Source: Sulfolobaceae archaeon (GTDB taxonomy: Archaea > Thermoproteota > Thermoprotei_A > Sulfolobales > Sulfolobaceae). From it: a stretch of DNA of 64,000 nucleotides. Position numbers and translations under genes: made by a program. Position 1 is the stretch's first letter. Each line of letters starts with the position of its first letter. A model generated the notes under the pieces. The model had not been told where the DNA came from. It searched no databases and was given only the letters and a program-made list of their open reading frames with translations. Shown one piece after another: positions 37,372 through 46,050 of the stretch. Location: assembly GCA_026627305.1 (NCBI GenBank), contig JAPNVD010000003.1, positions 1 through 64,000 of the forward strand, given 5' to 3'.

Positions 37372-37867
37372 AAATAACACCCCTGTCTTCATCGATAATT
37401 GGTTTAACTCTCTTAACGGGCTTACTTAACAAAGGCGGTTCTTCCTGGAACTCCTCGTTAAATAGATCTGGAGGGAACCTGAACTGCTCTCTAGATGTAA
37501 ACGCAACATCGTGTATTGGTGTTTCTTTTAGTGCGTCTACTGGACATATGTCTACACAGAAACCACAGAATATGCATCTACCATAATTTATTCTTGGATA
37601 TTTCTTCCCTTCTTGGGTTACCATCTTCATGGCATCAGCAGGGCATATCATAGCGCACATTGTGCATCCTGTACATAGATCCTTATAAAATCGGATGAAC
37701 CCTCTATAGCCAGTTGGTAAAGCTTGTACTTCTTCTGGATACATCAGCGTCATTCTCTTTGGTCTTATGAAATGTTTTATACCTTCACCTACTGCTGCTA
37801 GATGGTATCCAAATAATCTAAACGGATTTTTCTCTTTTTTATATTCTTTTACCTTATCCATAACCAA
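37352..37867 (-). CDS. nuoI: Complex I-like subunit I (two [4Fe-4S] clusters)
   Basis: A 171-residue ferredoxin-type subunit. The cluster ligands are C65, C68, C71, C75 and C98, C101, C104, C108 ([12 protein letters not shown] and [12 protein letters not shown]), matching NuoI clusters N6a and N6b. The N-terminus ([15 protein letters not shown]) is the membrane-edge helix. It should take electrons from an unknown donor, most likely reduced ferredoxin, towards the quinone site. ATG 37867 and ATG 37861 are both possible. It overlaps nuoH by 19 bases. Confidence 0.94.
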   Translation of the reverse strand: MVMDKVKEYKKEKNPFRLFGYHLAAVGEGIKHFIRPKRMTLMYPEEVQALPTGYRGFIRFYKDLCTGCTMCAMICPADAMKMVTQEGKKYPRINYGRCIFCGFCVDICPVDALKETPIHDVAFTSREQFRFPPDLFNEEFQEEPPLLSKPVKRVKPIIDEDRGVIYVPDEQ

Positions 37868-38907
37868 CCCACCACCAAACCTAAAATTATAGATGCAAGG
37901 GCAGCTGGTAAGACATACTTCCAGCTGCCCCTAATAGCTTGATCAATCCTATACCTACCATATACGGATCTTAAGAAAACTGAAAAAGCTAAAACTAATA
38001 CTGCCTTAAAGGTCATCCACACAGCACCGGGTAGACCAGAGAACGGTGCCCAGCCTCCTAAGAAGAGGTCTGAATATAATAATGCAAATGAGTAAGTGCC
38101 TATATATGATGCACCCATAGTTATTACATATAGGAGTCCTGTATATTCTGTATAAGGTCCCATTACGACTTCTGTATCGGCTTCTACTATCTCAAAAGGA
38201 AACCTACTAGTGCCCATTATAACTCCTATGAAGAAAACCACACCAGCTATAGGATTCGCTATAAAGCCAGGAATTCCACTTTGAACAATTTTGGCTATAT
38301 CAAGTGTATGATATTCTAATGCTAATGCTAAGGCAGACATAACGATGAGCACATCATAACTAACTGATAAGAAGGCTTCCCTTACAGCACCTATTAATGC
38401 AAACCTATTGTTTGTAACCCAGGCTGTAAGTAATACGAATACGGAATATGAAGATGCAAGTCCTAATGCTAATAGTAAATTAAATGGTACGAAGTAGCCT
38501 ACGTAAAGACCGCTCTTAATATCAGGATCGTAAAATGCTAAGAAGTATTTAGATAGGATAGAGCCGCTTATGGGGATTCTTGATACAGGTATTACAGCTA
38601 TTGGAATAAACGCGAACGTTATTAAAAGCATAGGTGCTAATGCATACAATGTAGGATTAACACCGTTTGGTATGATTATTTCAGAGATAGCGTATTTTAT
38701 AGCGTCAGCAATAAGTTGTAGGGCTCCTCCTAATCGTTTCGATGCATATAAAGGTCCATATCTCATCTGCACGAATGCTGCTGCTTTCCTCTCAAACCAG
38801 ATCATTAGGAGAAGCAGTATTAACGCAAATATTGCACCTGGAAATATTACTGTTATGAAGAAACTAGGATAGAGCAAATAAAATAATATAAGGGAAAGGA
38901 TACTCAT
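37849..38907 (-). CDS. nuoH: Complex I-like subunit H
   Basis: A 352-residue membrane protein with eight or nine helices, homologous to NuoH/ND1, which forms the quinone-binding entrance together with D, I and the missing B. Conserved are [16 protein letters not shown] near residue 35, [16 protein letters not shown] and [20 protein letters not shown], the last carrying the acidic residues of the first loop. Its ATG overlaps the end of nuoD by one base. The N-terminal length agrees with the family. Confidence 0.95.
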   Translation of the reverse strand: MSILSLILFYLLYPSFFITVIFPGAIFALILLLLMIWFERKAAAFVQMRYGPLYASKRLGGALQLIADAIKYAISEIIIPNGVNPTLYALAPMLLITFAFIPIAVIPVSRIPISGSILSKYFLAFYDPDIKSGLYVGYFVPFNLLLALGLASSYSVFVLLTAWVTNNRFALIGAVREAFLSVSYDVLIVMSALALALEYHTLDIAKIVQSGIPGFIANPIAGVVFFIGVIMGTSRFPFEIVEADTEVVMGPYTEYTGLLYVITMGASYIGTYSFALLYSDLFLGGWAPFSGLPGAVWMTFKAVLVLAFSVFLRSVYGRYRIDQAIRGSWKYVLPAALASIILGLVVGWLWIR

Positions 38908-40127
38908 TACCTATCAGCCTCCGGAGGGAAATAATCTAAAGAACCATAAATGGAAACTAAATCAGGATATCTTGAGCCTTTACATAATTGCTTAAATACA
39001 TAGATTGATCTATATGATGGAGTGATCATCCTTAATCTGTATGGAGTTGCACTTCCATCACTTACCACGTAGTACACTAGTTCACCCCTGCTAGCCTCTA
39101 CTCTAGTTATGGCTTCGCCTTTAGGTGGTCTAAATGATGCGAAATAGCCCGGAAATACTACTCTTCTCATACCATCCCACCATTTCTTAACCCTGGCAGG
39201 AGGTATCATCTTGAAGAACCTGTCAGCGAGTATAGGTCCCTCAGGGATCTCTTTTATTATTTGTTCTAACATGTTAAGGCTTTGCTCTATCTCACCAAAT
39301 CTTACAAGAGTTCTAGCGTACCCATCCCCTTCTTTATATACTTGAACTTCGAAGTCTAGTTTATCGTATGCGGCATAAGGTTCTGCCTTTCTAACATCAT
39401 AATTTACTCCAGACCCTCTTAAGTTAGGTCCGGCAGCACCCCACTTTATTGCATTTTCCTTACTCATAACACCTACATTTTCCAACCTATCCCTTATATT
39501 AGGGTTGTTGAGGAAAATTCTCCTCCATTCTGCCATCCTTTTCCTTTGGTAAGCTATGGCTTTCAATGTCATTTCTTTTATAGTAGGTGTTAGATCCCTT
39601 CTTACTCCTCCAGGGATTATATAAGAGTTAGTTAATCTAGCACCTGTTAAAGCTTGAAGAATCTCTACCCAAACCTCTCTATCACCAAAACCCCACATGT
39701 AACCAGTGGAATGTCCTAGGAATATTGCAAGTATACCTGTTCCATATAGGTGACTTGCTATTCTATTCACCTCAGCTGCAAAGCTTCTTAGATATTGAGC
39801 CCTCTCAGGGACTTCAACTCCCATTATTTTTTCTACAGCCATTATATACCCAAGATTCATATTTATTGAATCCAGTATCGCGGGTCTTTCTACTAATGGT
39901 ATTATTTGCATGTATGTTCTGATCTCGGATAGCTTTTCTACAGCTCTATGGACATATCCTACATCCATATCAACGTCTTCTATTATATCGCCGTTAACTT
40001 TAACGTAAATTCTCATGTGTCCTGAACCAGGATGTTGAGGACCAACGTTAATCTCTCCTTCCACGGGTATTATCTCTACTTCCATTCCTTCTGCTGAAAT
40101 TGTTATTTCACTCGGCCTGCTGCTCAT
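38907..40127 (-). CDS. nuoD: Complex I-like subunit D (49-kDa type)
   Basis: A 406-residue soluble subunit homologous to NuoD and to the large subunit of NiFe hydrogenases. [19 protein letters not shown] near residue 31 and [18 protein letters not shown] are the family entrance motifs, and [18 protein letters not shown] near residue 236 is also typical. The paired cysteines that bind nickel in hydrogenases are absent, so it is a quinone-type subunit. It overlaps nuoC by 20 bases. Confidence 0.95.
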   Translation of the reverse strand: MSSRPSEITISAEGMEVEIIPVEGEINVGPQHPGSGHMRIYVKVNGDIIEDVDMDVGYVHRAVEKLSEIRTYMQIIPLVERPAILDSINMNLGYIMAVEKIMGVEVPERAQYLRSFAAEVNRIASHLYGTGILAIFLGHSTGYMWGFGDREVWVEILQALTGARLTNSYIIPGGVRRDLTPTIKEMTLKAIAYQRKRMAEWRRIFLNNPNIRDRLENVGVMSKENAIKWGAAGPNLRGSGVNYDVRKAEPYAAYDKLDFEVQVYKEGDGYARTLVRFGEIEQSLNMLEQIIKEIPEGPILADRFFKMIPPARVKKWWDGMRRVVFPGYFASFRPPKGEAITRVEASRGELVYYVVSDGSATPYRLRMITPSYRSIYVFKQLCKGSRYPDLVSIYGSLDYFPPEADR

Positions 40128-40698
40128 CTATAAATATCCCCTCCTTCTTTAATTTGTATTCCTTTCTGAGGGGGTAAATCCCCTCAAAATCATCAGGCAA
40201 AAATAATCTCCTTAAATCAGGATGTCCTTCAAATCTAATTCCGAACATTTCGTATGTTTCTCTTTCTCCTGTCCATACGCTTTCCCAAATACTGTATAGT
40301 GAGGGTACTACAGGGTCCCTATAGCTCACAGTGGTTCTCAGAGCAACAATAACCTTCGAATATTCAGGATGTTCATAAGAGGAGACGTGATATATAACCT
40401 CTAATTTTTCTTCGTCAGGGTAATCCATACCTGTAACTGTCTTTACGTGATCGAAGCCTAGCTCTTTCAATATCTTTGCTACTTCTACAAGTTGAGATCT
40501 ATCAACTATTATAGTACCTCTATTTGGTGCGTCCTTTCTAGTTGTGACTTTTATTCGTTTCTGAAGTTCTTCAAATAATTTATCAATTATTGTAGGTTGT
40601 TGAGGTGGTTTTGGCACAGCTTGCGGTGTAGGTCTTTGAGCTTGAGGGACAGGATTATTTTGGACTGGGTTACTAGAGGGTTTAGGCTGGTTTGACAT
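40108..40698 (-). CDS. nuoC: Complex I-like subunit C (30-kDa type) with proline-rich N-terminus
   Basis: A 196-residue soluble subunit. [20 protein letters not shown] near residue 149, followed by PLRKEY, is the 30-kDa subunit signature. The first 36 residues are an unusual Pro/Gln-rich tail ([20 protein letters not shown]), not part of the known fold and probably disordered. It overlaps nuoA by 17 bases at its start and nuoD by 20 at its end. In most operons nuoB stands between A and C; here there is no room for it. Confidence 0.95.
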   Translation of the reverse strand: MSNQPKPSSNPVQNNPVPQAQRPTPQAVPKPPQQPTIIDKLFEELQKRIKVTTRKDAPNRGTIIVDRSQLVEVAKILKELGFDHVKTVTGMDYPDEEKLEVIYHVSSYEHPEYSKVIVALRTTVSYRDPVVPSLYSIWESVWTGERETYEMFGIRFEGHPDLRRLFLPDDFEGIYPLRKEYKLKKEGIFIDEQQAE

Positions 40699-41107
40699 TT
40701 TGACTCACCTCTGTTGTTAAGGGCTCAAGTAACCAGTATTTCAAAGTGTCAGCTTGTTTAATGGCATAATATAAAACAGGATAAAGAATCGCGATAAATG
40801 TTACAATTAATATGAGAAGGTTTCTGAAAATCACAAAGGAACTATAGTAAGCAGCTTCAGATGCTATGAAAAGAATTACAATAAAAGGTTCAAGAGAAGT
40901 GTAGATAATTACATATCCGTAATATTGTAACGGATACCATAATCTTCCCAATCCTGAAGGTATATTAGCTGCTTCAAATCTGGCAATCTTTAGCGGTGTA
41001 GGGATGTGAGGCAGGATGTTGTTAATAATCTTATATGCAGCATATGTTAATCCTATGAATATAATTATCGGCAATCCAAAAGCTAAAAACGCCTGAGTTA
41101 ACGCCAT
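40682..41107 (-). CDS. nuoA: Complex I-like subunit A
   Basis: A 141-residue membrane protein with three helices. YPLQYYGYVIIYTSLEPFIVILF contains the conserved glutamate of the second helix of NuoA/ND3, and the preceding loop (FEAANIPSGLGRLWYPLQYY in parts) matches the ND3 loop region but lacks the usual cysteine. It is the first gene of the operon and probably sets its promoter; the minus strand has TTTTAACTCTTAAG about 30 bases upstream. A Sulfolobales-specific C-terminal extension is present. Confidence 0.88.
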   Translation of the reverse strand: MALTQAFLAFGLPIIIFIGLTYAAYKIINNILPHIPTPLKIARFEAANIPSGLGRLWYPLQYYGYVIIYTSLEPFIVILFIASEAAYYSSFVIFRNLLILIVTFIAILYPVLYYAIKQADTLKYWLLEPLTTEVSQNVKPA

Positions 41108-41365
41108 CTCATATAATACTTTGTCTTAAGAGTTAAAAGGTTACCTAACATCTAAGGATTGTAATATTGGAGTAAACTATATATTTTTTATAAAAATCAA
41201 TTTGGCTATTTATAATGAAATTATGATTCGTGCTGATATCATTTATATCTAATATATCTAAATAATAATAATATATAATAAATTATTTGCTAATAATTAT
41301 GAATTGTAAGAATAAGGCATGTAAAAGAAATTTTTTATGACACTATATTAAAAATAATCAATCTG
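41108..41365. other. AT-rich spacer between nuoA and thyX, probable nuo promoter
   Basis: 258 bases, extremely rich in A and T (ATAATAATAATATATAATAAAT and similar). The part next to nuoA probably holds the operon promoter, with a minus-strand TTTTAA word near 41136-41141. I see no gene, tRNA or convincing guide RNA. The part next to thyX should contain its terminator. Confidence 0.45.
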
Positions 41366-42163
41366 TTACTCGTACATGTTATTTCCATTTTCAGATAATG
41401 TACTCACGATAGTTTTTGCATTTCTTATGCATTTGGGTATACCGTTCCTTTCAACGCCTTCTATACAACGTTCACTTATAAAACTAGTATCGCTGTCATT
41501 TAGCACTTCATCCAAAGTTATCGGAGAATTCCTGATAAAGTTTTCATGGATTATACAGTTAGGTCCAGCGTACTTGAACAGCCTAGGGTGTACTTTCTTG
41601 ACTTCTTCTAGCATCTTCCATGCAATTGCTCTTATCTCCCATTGGGCTCTTGAACACAGCCTAAGGGCAAAGAAGTTATATAACTCTCTTGCATTCATTG
41701 TGACCACTATGTTTGTGTTTACTCCGTTTGGCAGAACGTATCTAGCGTCTTCCTCTGGCACTCCCGCAGAGAGGAGTTTGAAGTAGTTCTCATAAGCCTG
41801 TTTGTAAGCAGTCTCTATCAACTCTTTCTCCCTCTTTTCTGCACTTGGTGGTGTGATGGGTTTATAGTACTCGTCTACGGGTTTAGCGAATCTATGAGAC
41901 ATCTGTGTGTATGAGGCTATTCTATGTCTGACTAGTTGGTGTGATGCCACTCTTGATATTCCTTCAATAGAAAAAGTATAAACACTGTGCTCCAGTACTG
42001 ACCAATAACCATGAAGTATAGCGTCTCTAATCCATGTTTCGATCTCTTCATCTGTCATATCCTTCTCGTGGTGCTCCCATCCCTTTCTACTCCTACTCAT
42101 CTTAGACGCTATTGCAATTACTTTTTCTCCATCTTTTGTATAAGATACTAATTTAACTTTCAT
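41366..42163 (-). CDS. thyX: Flavin-dependent thymidylate synthase
   Basis: A 265-residue ThyX, which methylates dUMP to dTMP using methylene-tetrahydrofolate (or the archaeal analogue), FAD and a reduced nucleotide. The diagnostic RHRX7S motif is at residues 79-89 ([11 protein letters not shown]). [20 protein letters not shown] near residue 155 is also conserved, with the arginine that positions the uracil. A TATA-like CTTATATATAC lies near 42194-42204 on the minus strand. The gene stands alone. Confidence 0.96.
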   Translation of the reverse strand: MKVKLVSYTKDGEKVIAIASKMSRSRKGWEHHEKDMTDEEIETWIRDAILHGYWSVLEHSVYTFSIEGISRVASHQLVRHRIASYTQMSHRFAKPVDEYYKPITPPSAEKREKELIETAYKQAYENYFKLLSAGVPEEDARYVLPNGVNTNIVVTMNARELYNFFALRLCSRAQWEIRAIAWKMLEEVKKVHPRLFKYAGPNCIIHENFIRNSPITLDEVLNDSDTSFISERCIEGVERNGIPKCIRNAKTIVSTLSENGNNMYE

Positions 42164-42205
42164 AAGACCTATAATAAGTTACTACTTGTTTATAGTATAT
42201 ATAAG

Positions 42206-42221
42206 TTAGCATGCACGCTAA
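42206..42221. promoter_or_regulatory. Palindrome between thyX and the thioredoxin-fold gene, possible operator
   Basis: TTAGCATGCACGCTAA is symmetrical at 14 of 16 positions. It touches the upstream side of the thyX TATA-like box and stands about 30 bases before the plus-strand TATA-like box. This is the usual place for a regulator site in a divergent archaeal promoter. No regulator can be named. Confidence 0.45.
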
Positions 42222-42275
42222 TACTTTTAGGGCGAGGCAATTAGATTTTTTATTCTCTTTTCTACTCTGCAATTT

Positions 42276-43463
42276 ATGAGTTTATTTCCTGATAGCTTAT
42301 TTAATGATGCAAGATTTTACAATAAATTGATATTGACTTTCTTCACTGCTGATAATTGTAAAATATGTGACAATATAGAAAGTAATATAGAAAAAATACC
42401 AGTTATTACAAAATATATTTTAGTAAAGGTAAATGCAGATGAATATCCAGCATATTTTGTGAGACTAACGAGAGGTGTTATACCAACGCTTACTATTTTA
42501 ACTCCTGAAAGAGAGATAGCAAGTATTATAGAATCTACTGATCTAAAATTCATAGAAAGCGCTCTGAGAAAGGTTTATGAGGATTATTATGTAAATAAAG
42601 CTCTTCGAACGGTAAAGATACAAGCCTTAGAGGGAGAACTAGTTAATAATATTGATTTACAATCGATGGTTTATGAAGTTATAACTTCTTTATTGAATGG
42701 TGCGTTAGCTGATTTCAGGACGATAGAGCTATATAATTTTTACTCAACAATCTATCCAGAGTATAAAAAAGGAATAAAGGATTTGAATCCGTTGGATGAT
42801 ATAGCTAGGTACATTATCAAAGGTGAGAATATAAATATTGATGATAACTACGCTATTAGTGTTGCATTAAAGTCTATGTATTTTATGACTAATGAGGAGA
42901 AATTGCTTGAATTTATTAATGAAGATGGCTCAGTGTTTAGAAGTTATAGAAAGCAAATGAAAGGAATGCTGGCAGATGAATCAATAGTAGGATCAGCGCT
43001 CTTGGACGCGTATGAAAATACCTTTGATGAAAAATATCTAAATAAGGCATTTCAAATATATAATTACGTTAAATCTAATCTTGAAATCAATAACGGTTTC
43101 TTGGATAGTCCTAAGATTGATGTTATCACATTAATACCATACATAGACCCATTAGCTAATTCTGAACTTGCTATCTTCTTATCTAGACTTTATTTAATTA
43201 CAGGAGATGAGAAGTTTAAGAACGATGCCATGAAGGCATTAAAGGCATCTCTTGGAGTTGCAGGAAACAATTATAGAATATTGGCTAGAGCTTCAATAGC
43301 TTATATAAAGTTATTATACGGAATAAGAGGTCTGGAGCGAGTTAAAGATGATATTAGGGTCGAGAAAGTTAAGGAAATCATGTGTGAAAAGGAATATAAA
43401 TATCAAGATCTTTACGGCAAATGTTATAAAGATTTAAAAGAAATAGAGTTTACAGCCTTTTGA
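42276..43463 (+). CDS. Thioredoxin-fold plus helical-toroid protein, short YyaL/DUF255-like
   Basis: A 395-residue cytoplasmic protein. The N-terminal 100 residues look like thioredoxin, with C28-K-I-C31 and a cis-proline at P70 (GVIPTLTIL). The remaining 290 residues are helical with repeat-like pairs (SALLDAYENTFDEKYLNKAF, SRLYLITGDEKFKNDAMKAL), resembling the alpha/alpha toroid of the DUF255/YyaL (spermatogenesis-associated protein 20) family. That family is usually above 600 residues, so this is a reduced version. Function unknown; redox or sugar-related roles are only guesses. A T-rich TATA-like word at about 42246-42253 fits a leaderless ATG. Confidence 0.7.
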   Translation: MSLFPDSLFNDARFYNKLILTFFTADNCKICDNIESNIEKIPVITKYILVKVNADEYPAYFVRLTRGVIPTLTILTPEREIASIIESTDLKFIESALRKVYEDYYVNKALRTVKIQALEGELVNNIDLQSMVYEVITSLLNGALADFRTIELYNFYSTIYPEYKKGIKDLNPLDDIARYIIKGENINIDDNYAISVALKSMYFMTNEEKLLEFINEDGSVFRSYRKQMKGMLADESIVGSALLDAYENTFDEKYLNKAFQIYNYVKSNLEINNGFLDSPKIDVITLIPYIDPLANSELAIFLSRLYLITGDEKFKNDAMKALKASLGVAGNNYRILARASIAYIKLLYGIRGLERVKDDIRVEKVKEIMCEKEYKYQDLYGKCYKDLKEIEFTAF

Positions 43464-44160
43464 AAACTTTCATCGTATATTTCCCTAGTTGACCTGAATT
43501 TCCTCCTTCACATACAGTTCTTAGGGCTCTATATTTATCCGTAGCTATTATTTTACCTATTATATTAAATCCTAAAGAATGTAAAGTAGAAGGTGCGTCC
43601 ACCGAGGAGACTCCAGTTAATATGAAGTTATCAGCATTAACATTTCTTACGATGTTGTCGAATGCTCCATTTACCAACGCAGAGCCGAAGACCACTGCTG
43701 TGTCACATGTTTCTCCTTTAAAAGAAGAATAAGGTCTTATGTCCACGTTATTCATCTTTTGTGGCTGTGGATTGTAAAAATCATAAACTACTATGCTATT
43801 AAACTTTAAATTAGACACATTGGGCGAATACCCAAATAGACAAACTTTATTAGCTGAGATTAAATCTAAGGGATCACCTTTCTCATATTGTGATAAGTCT
43901 CCTAACGCGTTTAATATTGCTAAGGCTACACTTCTTGAAAGAGGTGTCGATAGTTCTTGTACTACCTCATAAGCATTCTTACCTACTATTTCCCCGCTCA
44001 AAGTAACCTCTCCTTCAGGAACTGTATGAGATATTCCTAAACTTCCGTTATCTAAGGTAGCAGCAGTATACATAATTCCTACACATATATTTGTAATAGT
44101 ACGTTGCTTTAGCATAAAGGAGAGTTCATTAATTATGTCTTCTAAGATCACCACATACAC
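43450..44160 (-). CDS. DUF4213/DUF364 protein (putative heavy-metal chelation family)
   Basis: A 236-residue soluble protein. The N-terminal part (CVGIMYTAATLDNGSLGISH) has the look of the DUF4213 enolase-like N domain, and the C-terminal part (DTAVVFGSALVNGAFDNIVR, FILTGVSSVDAPSTLHSLGF) that of DUF364. Relatives are annotated as putative heavy-metal chelation proteins, but no activity is proven. It starts one base after the nucleotidyltransferase gene ends and is probably in the same transcript as sod. The 3' end overlaps the convergent gene by 14 bases. Confidence 0.75.
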   Translation of the reverse strand: MYVVILEDIINELSFMLKQRTITNICVGIMYTAATLDNGSLGISHTVPEGEVTLSGEIVGKNAYEVVQELSTPLSRSVALAILNALGDLSQYEKGDPLDLISANKVCLFGYSPNVSNLKFNSIVVYDFYNPQPQKMNNVDIRPYSSFKGETCDTAVVFGSALVNGAFDNIVRNVNADNFILTGVSSVDAPSTLHSLGFNIIGKIIATDKYRALRTVCEGGNSGQLGKYTMKVFKRL

Positions 44161-44161
44161 C

Positions 44162-45238
44162 TTATAAGATTATTTCGCCCGACGAATATACAGGCTCTCC
44201 CAATTCCTTGAAGGGTAATATAATAGTTTTTTGATTAATTAGAACACCATCAGACGTTATAACCCCATCTCCTAAAATTGAGTTCGGAGCAATGTAATTC
44301 CATTTGCCTATATTGCACTGATCCGAAATTATTGATCCGTTTATAAAACTATAGTCACCTACTTTTGTTCCGTTCATTAGAACGGTATCCTTTATATAAG
44401 TCCCTCTTCCTATTTCGTTGTTATCACCAATTATGCTATTCTCTATATAAGAATCATTCAATATTCTAGAATTATATCCTATATAAAATGGGGGTAGTAA
44501 AGTGACATTTTCGCTTATTTTAACATTCTCAGCAATGTATCCTTTAGGATACTTTGTCACCAATAGCTCTAGATTTAACTTAGCGTAATCTTGAGGCATT
44601 CCTATATCTCCCCAAATCCCATTATATTTATAGACAGAGATACATTGTCCTTCTCTCAATAAAGTTGGTAAGAAATCTCTACTTATTGATTTGCCTCTCA
44701 CAAAGTTAAGGGTCTTTTTATTAAATATATAAATTCCAGCATTAATTAGGTTTGATGAGGCTGTATTTGGTTTTTCAATAATGTCAAGTAATATATCGTC
44801 TTCGTTTAAGTAAAGCACTCCGTATCTTCTAGGATCTTTTACTGAAGTTGCAACCATGGTTACATCGCAACCTTTCTTTCTGTGAAATTCCAATAATGAC
44901 TGATAGTCTATTTCGCTGTATATATCCCCATAAATTACTAGTACATCATCATCCAATGGGTATTTTTCAGCTATCAATTTTAGAGGACCTGCATCCCCTA
45001 GAGGTTCATTCTCTACTATAAAAGTAATCGAAGTATCATTCTTGTACCGTTCTATTATCTTCTCCGCCATAACTCTTAAAGATAGGTAAATATTTGTAGG
45101 CTGGGCTTTTTTAACATTGGCTAATATGTAATCGAGTAAAGGTCTTCCAAGAATTGGTAAAAGCGCTTTAGGCTTTGTTAAACTTAATGGCCTTAGTCTT
45201 GTAGCGTATCCTCCTGCTAAAATTATAGCAGAAACCAT
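44162..45238 (-). CDS. Sugar-phosphate nucleotidyltransferase with left-handed beta-helix
   Basis: A 358-residue enzyme of the glucose-1-phosphate thymidylyl/mannose-1-phosphate guanylyltransferase group. The nucleotide-binding start LAGGYATRLRPLSLTKPKAL is at residues 7-26, followed by GDIYSEID for the metal site. Residues from about 245 onwards consist of hexapeptide repeats, which form a left-handed beta-helix. It produces an activated sugar for glycolipid or glycoprotein synthesis; the nucleotide and sugar cannot be decided. I chose ATG 45238 because the frame upstream overlaps sod and encodes an unrelated stretch. The gap to sod is 14 bases. Confidence 0.88.
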   Translation of the reverse strand: MVSAIILAGGYATRLRPLSLTKPKALLPILGRPLLDYILANVKKAQPTNIYLSLRVMAEKIIERYKNDTSITFIVENEPLGDAGPLKLIAEKYPLDDDVLVIYGDIYSEIDYQSLLEFHRKKGCDVTMVATSVKDPRRYGVLYLNEDDILLDIIEKPNTASSNLINAGIYIFNKKTLNFVRGKSISRDFLPTLLREGQCISVYKYNGIWGDIGMPQDYAKLNLELLVTKYPKGYIAENVKISENVTLLPPFYIGYNSRILNDSYIENSIIGDNNEIGRGTYIKDTVLMNGTKVGDYSFINGSIISDQCNIGKWNYIAPNSILGDGVITSDGVLINQKTIILPFKELGEPVYSSGEIIL

Positions 45239-45252
45239 AATAAGAAATACGA

Positions 45253-45888
45253 TTACTTCTTTATATATTGTTGAAGTTTCTTCTCCGCGTAATCCCAATT
45301 AACTAAGTTCCACCAATTATTAACGTAATCTGCCCTCTTATTCTTGTATTGTAGATAGTAAGCGTGCTCAAATTCATCTAATATCATTAAAATTGGCAAT
45401 TCTGCTATATGGTTTTGGAAATGATTTTCAAAAGTCATTATTTCTAAATTGCCGTTCTCAGTGTCATAGTACAGGACAGTCCAACCGGTTCCCGGTAATG
45501 AGTTTGCTGCTTCTGTAAATAACTGTTTAAATTTATCGAACGAGCCAAACTGTTTGTCTATGAGGTCAGCGATCTGTCCACCGGGTTTTCCGCCACCTTT
45601 TCCGTTTGGAGCCATTCCTTGCCAATATAATGAGTGTAGTTTATGTCCGTTGATATTGAAGACTAAGCCTCTCAAAATACCTTGTATATCGTATTGACCG
45701 CTCTGTAGGTCACCTTTTACTATTTTTTCTAACCTATCTAGGAAGCTATTAGCGCCATTTACATAGCCCTTATGGTGTCCGTTGTAATGCACATCTACTA
45801 TATCTTTACTTATGTAGGGTTCTAGTGCATCTATCTTATAGGGCAGTGGTGGCAATTCGAACTTCTTGAAAGAGATTTGTAGAGACAT
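45253..45888 (-). CDS. sod: Fe-type superoxide dismutase
   Basis: A 211-residue iron/manganese-family superoxide dismutase, close to known Sulfolobus enzymes. Metal ligands fit H34 ([10 protein letters not shown]), H85 (GHKLHSLYW), D171 and H175 ([10 protein letters not shown]). It removes superoxide in the cytoplasm or, in some Sulfolobus strains, outside the cell. A TATA-like word at 45913-45923 lies about 30 bases upstream of the ATG. It is the first of three genes in the same direction, before the nucleotidyltransferase and the DUF364 protein, which is an uncommon partnership. Confidence 0.96.
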   Translation of the reverse strand: MSLQISFKKFELPPLPYKIDALEPYISKDIVDVHYNGHHKGYVNGANSFLDRLEKIVKGDLQSGQYDIQGILRGLVFNINGHKLHSLYWQGMAPNGKGGGKPGGQIADLIDKQFGSFDKFKQLFTEAANSLPGTGWTVLYYDTENGNLEIMTFENHFQNHIAELPILMILDEFEHAYYLQYKNKRADYVNNWWNLVNWDYAEKKLQQYIKK

Positions 45889-46050
45889 ATGAAAATATTC
45901 TTACCTAGTAGTTAATATATTTTCATTCTTAAAATGTTTAGAGAATAGTAGAAGTAATACATTAATGATAAACAACAAAGGTAACCTATAATCTGGGTGC
46001 TTATAAACAATTATAAATCTGAAACTAATATCATAATATTAAGAATTAAA

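Noticed and set aside
45239-45298. Longer N-terminus of the sugar nucleotidyltransferase (start at 45298)
   Set aside because: The added 20 residues lie within the sod gene and do not resemble the family, which starts directly with the LAGG motif.
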